Source: Alopecurus myosuroides (lineage: Eukaryota; Streptophyta; Magnoliopsida; Poales; Poaceae). Taken from it: a DNA stretch of 64,000 nucleotides. The notes beneath the pieces are model-generated. The model had not been told where the DNA came from and ran no database searches. It saw only the letters and a program-made list of their open reading frames with translations. Shown here piece after piece: positions 11,808 to 20,789 of this stretch. Position numbers and translations under genes: made by a program. The first letter of the stretch is position 1. Each line of letters opens with the position of its first letter. Location: the NCBI GenBank assembly GCA_028641055.1, contig CM054059.1, positions 49,113,682 to 49,177,681 on the forward strand. Reading direction: 5' to 3'.

Positions 11808-12200
11808 TTAACTCCGACCGGGTCCTAAGCCGCGGGGTGCTGAGTCACGGGTGCTACGCATCCATAGATAAGGAACCCTCATAGGGTCATAGCTCACGTG
11901 GTAAGGAACCCTCCTAATAATCGACCAACTGCTGCTATACTGCCTATACTGCCTATCGAGCAAGTACATGTAGCGACGGACGTGCTCGTCCTCCTCCCTG
12001 ATACGCTGTTGTACCACCTCCTCAGGGGCCGGCTCTCTCCGCACCGAGCGTGGCCCACGCGATGGCCACCAAAGAATATCCGGGTCGACCACGTCACCCG
12101 GATTTCTCACCAAGCAGCGTGCCCCGGTACTAAGGAGCTCCCAGTGCCAGCCTGGCGGGGCCCAGTCCCGGACATCGCCCGGCGGGTCCAACAGAGACAT
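11808..12200 (-). CDS. Small CACTA-borne protein of unknown function (130 aa)
   Basis: This intact ORF starts MSLLDPPGDVRDWAPPGWHWE and is Trp- and Arg-rich, with a charged helix (EEVVQQRIREEDEHVRRYMY) in the middle and a basic end. No domain or membrane segment is recognised. It lies just upstream of the TNPA/Ulp1 gene on the same strand, so it may be an independent small gene or a leading exon of a longer transcript. The codon-like composition and lack of stops support it being real, but the function is unknown. Confidence 0.45.
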   Translation of the reverse strand: MSLLDPPGDVRDWAPPGWHWELLSTGARCLVRNPGDVVDPDILWWPSRGPRSVRREPAPEEVVQQRIREEDEHVRRYMYLLDRQYRQYSSSWSIIRRVPYHVSYDPMRVPYLWMRSTRDSAPRGLGPGRS

Positions 12201-12232
12201 GAACTAAAAACATGCCCGGACTAAGTAAATAT

Positions 12233-12690
12233 TCCATAATTAAGTAAAATACCTTAGTGTTTCTAACTTAGTAAAAAATAGTAAATTGAGAAATATAACA
12301 GAAATAAGATGAAAGTTAAACAGGAACAAAATGGTAACTTAGTAAAATTTCTTAACTTAATTAGTACAATTATTCTAACTTTCTGAAATTTTCTAACACT
12401 AACGACTTAGTGAAATTTTCTAACACACTAACTTCTAACACAACATTCTAACACAAAAATTCTAACACTAAACAAAATTGTAAAAACAAATTAAAGCACT
12501 AAAAAAAATCTAACACTAACTCTAAAAATTTCTAACACTAAATTCTAACACTAACACTAACTCTAAAAAAATTTAACACTAACTCTAAAGATTTCTAACA
12601 CTAACACTAACACAAACACTAACTCTAAAAATTCTAGCACTAATTACTCTAATAATTCTAAAACTAAACAAAATTGTAAAAACAAAAAAA
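12233..12690. repeat. AT-rich degenerate CTAACA-type repeat tract
   Basis: Dozens of CTAACACTAAC, TTCTAACACTAA and ACTCTAAAAATT motifs repeat imperfectly on the plus strand. No ORF is present. It abuts a strongly G-rich block at about 12705, giving an abrupt change of base composition. Confidence 0.8.
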
Positions 12691-12704
12691 AATCTTACCT
12701 ACGC

Positions 12705-13010
12705 GTGTACAGAGGGCGACGGGGCGACGGCGAGGGGCGACGGGGCGACGGCGAGGGGCGAGAGGGCGGGGCGGCGGAGGCGGAGGTGGGATGGAGGCGG
12801 GACGGCGGAGGCGACGGAGGCAGAGGGCGCGCGCGGCGGAGGCGGAGGCGGAACGGAGGCGGGGCCGCGGGGGATCGACCGCGGCGACGGAGGCAGAGGG
12901 CGGCGACGGCAACGGCGACGGAGGCAGAGGGCAGCGCGCGACGTCGGGGCGGACGGAGGCGAGGCGGACGGAGGCGCGGCCGGAGAAGGGCTTCGCCGTA
13001 CGTGCAACGA
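12705..13010. repeat. G-rich low-complexity block (GGCGACGG / GGCGGAGG units)
   Basis: The plus strand is almost only G with A and C, as repeating GGGGCGACGGCGA, GGAGGCGGAGG and GGAGGCAGAGGGCG motifs. Open frames on both strands are composition artefacts. On the minus strand it precedes the small ORF at 12200, so it may be a GC-rich leader or promoter. The many GG/GGG runs could form G-quadruplexes. Confidence 0.7.
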
Positions 13011-13075
13011 GAGAAGACGCGCGAAAGAACTGACGAAAATTTTTCACAAGTCCTGGATATATCGCCCCACTACAG

Positions 13076-13235
13076 ACCTTTAGCACCGGTTGCTGTTAAC
13101 AACCGGTGCGAAAGACCTTTCGCACCGGTTGTTAACACAAACCGGTGCTAAAGGCCTGTACTTGGGGCCACATTCAGACCGCGCGCCCTGTACAGACCTT
13201 TAGCACCGGTTTGTGTTAACAACCGGTGCTAAAGG
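13076..13235. repeat. Internal inverted-motif island (CACTA subterminal type)
   Basis: Three foldbacks are built from TTTAGCACCGGTT and AACCGGTGCTAAAGG arms with TGTTAACA loops, like the subterminal repeats but 5.9 kb inside the element. The island lies immediately upstream of the exonuclease gene, and similar arms recur near 15510 and 16310. Confidence 0.8.
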
Positions 13236-13379
13236 GTCTCTGTACAAACTGCTCGCCTCCCGCGCGCGGCGGTTTTATTGCTACAGTTCCCGATCGCGAG
13301 TCTTTCTGTTTCTCTGTATTCTCTCTTCTTCCTCTGTCTTCTCTTCTTCCTCTCTTGATCTTCCTCCACCAAGCACACC

Positions 13380-14076
13380 ATGGCTGAAGTTTGGGACATA
13401 TACCGTGGTCCCGCACCATGCGGCAAGCAACTCGAGGTGTGCTACACCAACAGTTGCGAGAGGCTCCCCGGTCCTCTTGCGCATTTGACCAATCTCTATT
13501 TGTCCTCTCCCGATGAACACCGGTTCTTCGGGCTTGATCTGGAGTATACGGCGGATCAACGGGATGTTGCCGTCATCCAGATTGCGTTCAAGGAGGCCGT
13601 TTTGGTCTTCCAATGGTCAAGATAACGCACACGTACAATCTTGCATCTTCGATTTGTTTGTTGCATGTGAAGAATACATGTGTTGCAATATCTAACACGT
13701 ATGAAATTTTTGTTGTTGCAGTAGTTCAAAGCATTCTCCGGCCCTTGTTGATTTTCTTGTCAACATGGGATATGACTTTTGCAGCGTTGACATCAGACAA
13801 GACCGTCCGAAGTTGATGCGCTTGGGTATTGTGATACCTGAAGATCACTACATTGATCTTCAGGATCTTATCCAATTGAACGGGCCAAGGACCGGGATGG
13901 CTCGCATGGCAACTGCCTTAATCCACGAGGGCTACGAAACCACGAAGTCTGGTTTCCCCCGAAAGAATCACTTTTTATGGGAGAAGAACCCACTGGACTT
14001 CACGAACGTCAAGTATGCAGCCATAGATGCATACGTCTCCTACGAGTTGTTCCGCATCTACTCGACGGAGTCATAG
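13380..14076 (+). CDS. DEDDy-type 3'-5' exonuclease (Werner-like) carried by the CACTA element
   Basis: Two exons join cleanly: 13380-13615 and 13722-14076, intron GT...AG, total 196 aa. Exo I is FFGLDLEYT (catalytic D and E), followed by AVIQIAF. Exo II is FLVNMGYDFCSVDIRQDRPKL (catalytic D in the -DIRQD- segment). Exo III is VKYAAIDAYVSYELF (Y and D). This is the DnaQ/WRN exonuclease fold (PF01612) at minimal length, with no helicase or HRDC part, as in plant WEX-like proteins. It is on the opposite strand to the transposase genes, so it probably has its own promoter within 13236-13379. The frame is intact. It could act on DNA or RNA ends; whether it helps transposition or is passive cargo is unknown. 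Confidence 0.85.
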
Positions 14077-14267
14077 ATGTATGCGTTCGATATATATGCA
14101 TGTAATGGATATCTTAGTATGTAATTAATGGATATCTTAGTATTGTGAGACTTATGTTTGTGTTATGTGTGATCGTAAGACTCTATGTTATGAATGTGAT
14201 ATGATTGTGTTCTAAAATCAGAAACAAAGATATAAAATGTGGTGTAGAATGGGAAAAATTTGATCAC
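14077..14267. other. 3' region of the exonuclease gene, no further gene seen
   Basis: AT-rich sequence with TATGTATGTAATTAATGG-like stretches and two near-identical ATGGATATCTTAGTAT copies, consistent with a 3' UTR. Confidence 0.4.
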
Positions 14268-14440
14268 TTACCCCAGGCGCATTTTTATACTGTGCGCCTG
14301 CGGTAGTACTCTTATCCCAGGCGCATTTGTACACTGTGCGCCTGCGGTAGTACTGTTATCCCAGGCGCATTCGTCCACGGTGCGCCTGCGGTAATGTTAC
14401 CCCAGGCGCATACTGAAGTTTATGCGCCTGTGGTAAGTTA
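14268..14440. repeat. Four tandem foldback units with arms CAGGCGCA / TGCGCCTG
   Basis: Units of about 41-48 bp repeat four times. Each has an arm pair CCCAGGCGCA...TGCGCCTGCGGTA around a variable 8-12 nt loop. The arms are conserved and the loops vary. The motif resembles subterminal repeats of other grass CACTA families, which suggests the region between the exonuclease and AP2 genes was assembled from a second element. Confidence 0.85.
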
Positions 14441-14727
14441 GGGTGGGTAATGAGTAAGGCAACGAGAAGTGAGAGCGCAAGTGATACATCGAGCATATAT
14501 ATCGTGGATACATATATATAGATTGATTTAGCGAGATACCATACATGTAGATTTTTCTTCTTTTAGTTTTCTTTTTTGTTTCACTTCCCTGTTTTCTTTT
14601 ACATTGATTTATAAAACATGGAAAACAGAAGGTTACTTTTATTAAAAACAGAAAACAGACGCGCTAGCACGCCGCAGTGTCGCAGGAATACAAATTCTTT
14701 TATTAAAAAAGAGAAAACAGACGAACA
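14441..14727. other. Intergenic AT-rich stretch in the CACTA element
   Basis: Lies between the foldback array and the stop codon of the AP2 gene. No ORF is recognised. Two similar TTTTATTAAAAA-AGAAAACAGACG segments lie near 14637 and 14698. Confidence 0.4.
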
Positions 14728-15378
14728 CTACTCCTCGTCGTCGTCGTCGGGGAACTCGTAGCTGACCTCCTCCGGGTCATCGTCGTTGTCGAACTCGTCG
14801 GTGACCTCCTCGTCGTCGTCGGAGGTGCATGATGGTATGTCCGAGATAGGCCCCCACCTCGGATCGTCGGAGGCCCAGACTTCGCCGGCGTGGTCGGCCC
14901 GACGAAGCTCTTGCAGCGCATTCGTCCTCGCCTCCCGAGCGGCATCTAACGCGAGGTGGCGTTCGAGGCGGCGCTCCGCCCGCTCAGCCGCGCGGGTCTG
15001 CCAGAGCTCCTCGTCGGCGCTCTCCTCCCCCGGGTTGTTCCGGTAATACTCGCGGACGACGCGGTCTTCCATGGCGTCGACTAGGCCCTGAAACGCGCGG
15101 TGGCGGAGTTGGAGGTGGTCGGCGGCAGTGACGATATGCGGCTTTGGAGCCCTGGCCTCCGTTTCCCAGACGGTGTGGCAGTCGTTGAAGTTCAACAGCG
15201 ACCGCGGGCGGTTGAGGCGCCAGGCCGCCGTGTCCCAGGCGCGGGCGGCCTCCGCCGCCGTCGCAAAGGAGCCGAGGGGGATGCGGTCGTCCCCCCAGCG
15301 GATATCTGCGCTGAACATTCCGTTCTGCCGTGCTCGGACGCCGCGGAAGCCGGTGATGTTGTTTCTCCTCGGAGGCAT
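14728..15378 (-). CDS. AP2/ERF-domain protein carried by the CACTA element (216 aa)
   Basis: Residues about 8-64 form an AP2 DNA-binding domain: GFRGVRARQNGMFSADIRW (strands 1-2), IPLGSFATAAEAARAWDTAA (strand 3 and helix start), then LNRPRSLLNF. The canonical G-RGVR, LG-F and EEAARAYD-like positions are present, with EAARAWD here. The middle is Arg/Ala-rich and helical. The last 45 residues are strongly acidic (SDDDEEVTDEF, ending DDDDEE), as in activation domains. It is a single exon with an intact frame. A host-derived AP2/ERF domain captured by a CACTA element is the simplest reading, and related ORFs appear to be widespread in Triticeae CACTA elements. Which sites it binds is unknown. Confidence 0.8.
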   Translation of the reverse strand: MPPRRNNITGFRGVRARQNGMFSADIRWGDDRIPLGSFATAAEAARAWDTAAWRLNRPRSLLNFNDCHTVWETEARAPKPHIVTAADHLQLRHRAFQGLVDAMEDRVVREYYRNNPGEESADEELWQTRAAERAERRLERHLALDAAREARTNALQELRRADHAGEVWASDDPRWGPISDIPSCTSDDDEEVTDEFDNDDDPEEVSYEFPDDDDEE

Positions 15379-15504
15379 TGTGGAAGCGTGACGGTGCGTG
15401 GAGAGGAGTGGGCGCGTGGAGAGGAGAAGACGCGCTCGAGGCGCGACAGTTTATACCGCGCCCTCCTGGCCACGCGTCACAACTCCCGCGCCACGCGTGA
15501 ACTC

Positions 15505-15545
15505 CCGCGCCGGTTGTTAACGTCAACCGGTACTAAAGGCCTGTA
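15505..15545. repeat. Inverted CCGGTT motif pair upstream of the AP2 gene
   Basis: GCGCCGGTTGTTAACGTCAA followed by CCGGTACTAAAGGCC is one subterminal-type arm set, just beyond the AP2 gene promoter. It matches the islands at 13076 and 20800. Confidence 0.6.
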
Positions 15546-15586
15546 CAGGGGGGCGCACATTTCTTTTCTTCTTATTTCTGTTTCCA

Positions 15587-16060
15587 AAGGGGGGTGTAGA
15601 ACAAAACAAACGGTATCGCCGTCATACAGCCCAACCGTGGCTAACTACTGGGTGCATATATGCATACCAAATGCACGGCTGGACGTATGACGGCGAATCC
15701 GGATGTTTTGTATTTGCTCGATGAACTGAATATATGATGTATCAAACCTTAAAGGGGGTGTAGAACAAAACAGACGGTATCGCCGTCATATAGCCCAACC
15801 GTGGCTACTGGGTGCATATATGCATACCAAATGCACGGCTGGACGTATGACGGCGAATCCGGATGTTTTGTATTTGCTCGATGAACTGAATATATGATGT
15901 ATCAAACCTTAAAGGGGGGTGTAGAACAAAACAATCGGTATCGCCAGCATACAACCCTGCAGTGGCTACTGAGTGCATATATGCATACCAAATGCACAGC
16001 AGGGCGTATGCTGGCGAATCCGGATGTTTTGTATTTGGGAGATGAACTGAACGGTGTATG
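15587..16060. repeat. Three tandem approximately 160-bp hairpin units with co-varying arms
   Basis: Each unit begins AGGGGGGTGTAGAACAAAAC and contains a hairpin of about 110 nt (5' arms starting at 15611, 15775 and 15936) around a TGCATATATGCA core. Units 1 and 2 pair CGCCGTCATAC with GTATGACGGCG. Unit 3 has CGCCAGCATAC pairing with GTATGCTGGCG, and CCCTGC pairing with GCAGGG where units 1-2 pair a different sequence. Changes on one arm are matched on the other. Pairing extends outward through ACAAAACA...TGTTTTGT. It lies between the AP2 promoter and the 3' end of the transposase gene. No ORF is present. It could be a foldback small-RNA source or a maintained palindrome. Confidence 0.85.
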
Positions 16061-16094
16061 AAGCTGGGCTATATATAGGGTCCTCTGGCTCACA

Positions 16095-16265
16095 AAGTGT
16101 TGAGCTAGGGTTTTGATCCAACGGTTAGAAACATCTCATCCAACGGCTCACAACAGCTCGAAAGAAACACACCGTAGCCCTGATCGTACGGCTCACAATC
16201 AGCTGGAAAGAAACACACCCCGGATCCAACGGCTCACAAGCGGTTGAAAGAAACACACGATCCGT
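16095..16265 (+). repeat. Degenerate tandem repeat (CCAACGGCTCACAA...GAAAGAAACACAC)
   Basis: About four imperfect units carry CCAACGGTTAGAAAC / CCAACGGCTCACAACAGCTCG / GTACGGCTCACAATCAGCTGG plus GAAAGAAACACAC. They lie between the hairpin array and another CCGGTTGGTGTCCCCAGCCGG inverted motif at about 16310-16340, downstream of the transposase gene. Confidence 0.65.
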
Positions 16266-16333
16266 GTGATTCTATCTGATTGGTCCAAACGAAACCCTAA
16301 CCCATTAAGTCCGGTTGGTGTCCCCAGCCGGGA

Positions 16334-19300
16334 CTAAAGGGATGATCCGTTTCTATTTTTCTTCTTGCCTTTCTTCTGATTGCGCCGTAATAACCATGGA
16401 ACATCTTCATCATTTAACTGAATGCTTGGATCATCTTTGACTTTGAAGGGAGGAATTTCATCAAATTTATTGTAATCTTCTGACATGTCTGTCTTGTCCT
16501 CGACTCCCACGATGTTTCTTTTCCCTGAAAGAACTATGTGGCGTCTTGGCTCATCGTCTGATGTATTCGCTTCCTTATCTTTTCTTTTTCTCGGTCTGCT
16601 AGACATGTCCTTCACATAGAAAACCTGAGCCACATCATTGGCTAGGACGAATTGATCATTGTCGTACCCAAGATTCTTCTGATCCACTGTTGTCATTCCG
16701 TACTTCGGGTCTACATTCACGCCTGACAGGTCGAACCATTTGCACCAGAACAAAGGGACCTTAAAGGAAGGTCCGTAGTCAAGTTCCCATATCTGCTCTA
16801 TGTAACCATAGTATGTGACCCTTTGCCCGTTGTCGTCTTTTGCATCAAACCGGACGCCACTGTTTTGGTTGGTGCTCTTTTTATCTTGGTCTGCCGTGTA
16901 AAATGTGTTACCATTTATCTCGTACCCTTTAAAGGTCAATATAGTCGAAGATGGTTGCTTGGCCAACAAGTATAGCTCATCTTCAACAATGTTGTCATTA
17001 ATGAGACGTCTTTGCAACCAACCGCCGAAAGTCTTCGCGTGTTCTTTAGCAATGAAATCTTCAGGTTGCTCCGGGTATTTCGAGCGTAAAATATCCGTGT
17101 GTTCCTGATATATGGAGCCGCCAAGCTGGAATTAACTAGAACTGTGTAGTGTGCTTGAGTGAAAGATTGCTCGTCCATACATGTTGTTGATTTCTTTCCT
17201 AGCGTGCCTTTTCCACGCAGTCTCCCCTCATGGCGCGACTGAGGAACACCGATCGGGTTCAGGTCAGGAATAAAGTCAACACAAAACTCAATGACCTCCT
17301 CTGTTCCATAGCCCTTGACCATGCTTCCTTCCGGCCTAGCACGGTTTTTAACATAATTCTTCAAGACTCCCATGAACCTCTCAAAGGGGAACATATTGTG
17401 TAAGAATACAGGACCGAGAACGGAAATCTCTTGGACTAGGTGAACTATGAGGTGCGTCATAATATTGAAGAAGGTTGGTGGGAACACCAACTCGAAGCTG
17501 ACAAGACATTGGACCACGTCCTTCTGTAAACTTGGTAGAGTTGCTGGATCGATTGCCTTCTGAGAAATTGCGTTGAGGAATGCACATAGCTTCACAATGG
17601 GTACTCGCACGTTTTCTGGCAGAAGCCCCCTCAATGCAATCGGAAGTAACTGGGTCATGATCACGTGGCAGTCATGAGACTTTAGGTTTTGGAACTTTTT
17701 CTCTTCCAGGTTTAGTATTCCTTTTATGTTCGACGAGTAGCCAGACGGGACCTTGATACTGCTCAGGACTTGGAAAAAGATCTCCTTCTCTTCCTTGGTA
17801 AGAGCGTAGCTGGCAGGACCTTTGAAATTCTCTGGATTCATCAGGTCGTCTCGTTCGTGCATACGTTGGTGGTGCAGCCGTGCTTTTGGTGTATCTCTCG
17901 ACTTCTTCCCATGCACGCCCAATAAGTTTAGCAGGTTCACACAAATATTTTTCGTCACGTGCATCACGTCGATCGCAGAGCGAACCTCTAGGAATTTCCA
18001 ATAGGGTAGTTCCCAGAATATAGATTTCTTCTTCCACATGGCTACGTGGTTGTCGGCGTCATTCGGAACAGATTGTGCGCCAGGACCCTTACCAAAGATT
18101 ACTTTTATATCTTTGACCATGTCATATATATCAGTACCTTTAGGGAGGGTTGGCTTCCTCCGTGTATCTGCCTCGCCTTTGAAATGCTTTCCTTTCTTTC
18201 TTACGGGATGCCTGTCTGGAAGAAATCGACGATGCCCCGGGTACACATTCTTGCCTATATGTATACTTTCAGTCTCGCCTAAACAGTGTGTGCATGCGCT
18301 GTATCCCTTGTTTGACTGTCCTGAGATGTTACTAAGAGCGGGCCAATCATTGATGGTTACAAACAGCAACCCTCGTAGGTCAAATTCCTCTTGTTTGTAC
18401 TCGTCCCACACACGTACACCTTCGTCAGCCCACAACTCTAAAAGTTCATCAACCAGTGGCCTGAGGTACACATCAATGTTGTTGCCAGGTTGCGACGGGC
18501 CTGGGATAAGCACTGGCATCATAATGAACTTACGCTTCATGCATAACCAAGGAGGAAGGTTATAGATACATAGAGTCACGGGCCAGGTGCTATGACTGCT
18601 ACTCTGCTCCCCAAACGGATTCAGGCCATCTGTACTCAGACCAAACCTTAAGTTTCTTGCGTCACGTGCAAAGTCCTCGTACTTATCGTCGATGTTTCTC
18701 CACTGCGACCCATCAGCGGGGTGTCTCAGCATATCGTCTTCCTTACGGTCTTCTTTGTGCCATCGCAGCAACTTGGCATGCTCTTTGTTTCGGAACAAAC
18801 GTTTCAACCGTGGTATTATAGGAGCATGCCACATCACCTTGGCAGGAACCCTCTTCCTGGGGCGATCGTCGCCCTCAACATCACCAGGGTCATCTCGCCT
18901 GATCTTGTACCGAAATGCACCGCATACCGGGCAGGCAGTTAAATTCTCGTGCTGACCGCGGTAGAGGATGCAGTCATTGATGCATGCATGTATCTTATGC
19001 ACTTCCAATCCTAGAGGGCAGACAACCTTCTTTGCTTCGTATGTACTGCAGGGCAGCACGTTATCTCTTGGAAGCATCTTCTTCATTATTTTCAGCAGAT
19101 TTTCAAATCCCTTGTCAGATAATCCATTCTCTGCCTTCCATTGCAGCAATTCCAGGGTGGTGCCCAGCTTTTTCTGGCCATCTTCGCAATTTGGGTACAA
19201 CAATTTTTTGTGGTCTTCTAACATGCGCTCCAACTTCAACCTCTCGTTTTCACTTGCGCAGTTTATCTGTTCTTCACGAATGACCTGACGAAGATCATCA

Positions 19301-19659
19301 TCAGACTCATCAACAATGTCCTCAAGTTCAGGCTCGTCTTCCCCCATTTCAGTATCACCGTGTTCACCGAACATAGGATAATTATCATCATCCTCTTCTT
19401 CTTCATTGTCTTCCATTACAACCCCTCTTTCTCCGTGCTTGGTCCAACAAAAATAACTGGGCATGAAGCCTTCTTGCAACAGGTGGGTGTGTATGGTTCT
19501 TGAGTTATGGAAATTCCTCTTATTCTGGCATTTTTTACATGGACAAAAAATAAATCCATTCTGCCTGTTTTTCTCAGCCACATTGAGAAAACTATGCATG
19601 CCATTAAGGAATTCGGGACGACGTCGATCACTGTACATCCATTGCCGGTTCATCTGCAT
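16334..19659 (-). pseudogene. CACTA TNP2-type transposase (TNPD-like), one frameshift
   Basis: This is the transposase of the element. From the N terminus: a transposase-associated domain with CPCKKCQN and H-x-H residues (aa about 1-80, PF13963); an acidic linker; the Transposase_21 core (PF02992; LSTDGLNPFGE, MPVLIPGPSQPGNNID, TINDWPALSNISGQSNKGY, aa about 215-560); DUF4218 (FNIMTHLIVHLVQEI, MFPFERFMGVLK); and DUF4216 (YYGYIEQIWELDY, VPLFWCKW). The reading frame shifts once at about 17107, just after LAAPYI. In the other frame the expected KYPEQPEDFIAKEHAK continues to the end. Apart from that the coding sequence of about 1,100 codons is intact in one exon, so inactivation looks recent. Confidence 0.9.
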
Positions 19660-19819
19660 TATATAAATTTATCAACAACCATTATGCTAAATCATCATGA
19701 CTAAATTAATTAATTAATACAAAAAGTTCATCACACGTTAATACCAAACTAGCGTATAGTGACCATACATATATAGTTCTCATAAAAATACACACTGAAA
19801 CCATCCATAAAAACTCTCT

Positions 19820-20290
19820 CTAATTAATGCATTTAAAAACAACAACAAATGCGATCAAAATCGCAACAAAGGTAACAATTGACCCGACGGCATAATGATA
19901 CCAAGCCTCTTTACTAATTGCATATTTCCTAATCTTTCTAATCTTCAGGCGCATTGCGTCCATCTCGCTCTTGTGACCATCGACGACACCGGCAAGAACC
20001 TTTTCCAAGGTCATCTTCTCTCTTTCAGTTTTTTCCAACCTTTCTTCAGTTTTTTTCAATCTTTCTTTCAAGCCAACATTTTCTTGTTCAACTAAGTATA
20101 ACTTCTCAACAATAGGGTCGATTGGCATTTCCGGTTCCACTACCTCCTAGATAAAAATATCTATGTCAAGTTGGTCGGCGTAAGTAATTGTCGTATAATC
20201 AGGAAATGAAAATATGTAGTGAAAAAAGATAATATACCACATCCGAATCATAGACTGGACGAGGGCCAACGGGGACGGATATCAAAACCA
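19820..20290 (-). CDS. Coiled-coil, single-pass membrane protein carried by the CACTA element
   Basis: The last exon (about 20149-19820) follows a TAG acceptor and reads EVVEPEMPIDPIVEKL, then a heptad-rich stretch of Glu/Lys/Leu (about 60 aa, LKERLKKTEERLEKTEREK), then SKEAWYHYAVGS and a strongly hydrophobic segment (IVTFVAILIAFVVVF) ending KCIN. This fits a C-terminal membrane anchor. A short upstream exon at about 20290-20240 (MVLISVPVGPRPVYDSD) has a GT donor in frame. Similar short coiled-coil/tail-anchored ORFs are common in Triticeae CACTA elements to my recollection. It is located 5' of the transposase in the same orientation. Function is unknown. Confidence 0.6.
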
Positions 20291-20789
20291 TGGCGCTATG
20301 TATATAAAAAAAATCTTACACAATAAGAAAATTATATACAAGTAAATATATACGTAAATCATACAAATCAAAATTTGTTTTGGTAAATAAAAACAATAGG
20401 CTCACCAAGGTTGTGTCGGTGATGGGGCGATCGACGGCAGTGAGGAAGGGGACAAGGCGCGCGACACTAAAAAAACCACAAATCATAATTAATTTTGAGC
20501 TCAAATTGCATCAATTTGTATACATAACAAAATGAATAACAAATTCTAGCTTAGGCATTTCATCAAACACCTAGCTAGCACAACAAAAATGAAATGAGCA
20601 AGAAAACGAGCAAAACTTGCAATGCCGGAAGAGGGAATGTTGATGCTAACCGTAGGACCGATGGGTACCAACAATCTTGACAAATGGTGGAGAAAAATGG
20701 GGATGGATTAGACCTCACAAGAGGAAGGAGAGAGCAAAAATGGAGTTGAGCTAGAGCTGGAAAAAATGGAGCTGAGCTCGGAGTGGTAT

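Noticed and set aside
12664..13151. Arg/Pro/Ala-rich ORFs on both strands
   Set aside because: They come from the G-rich low-complexity block. All frames are open because of composition and none has a domain.
13216..13613. Minus-strand ORFs opposite the exonuclease first exon
   Set aside because: They are antisense shadows; the plus-strand frame has catalytic motifs and matching splice sites.
14268..16060. CRISPR-like array
   Set aside because: The repeats are foldbacks in a plant CACTA element with near-identical spacers and a eukaryotic context. No cas genes are present.
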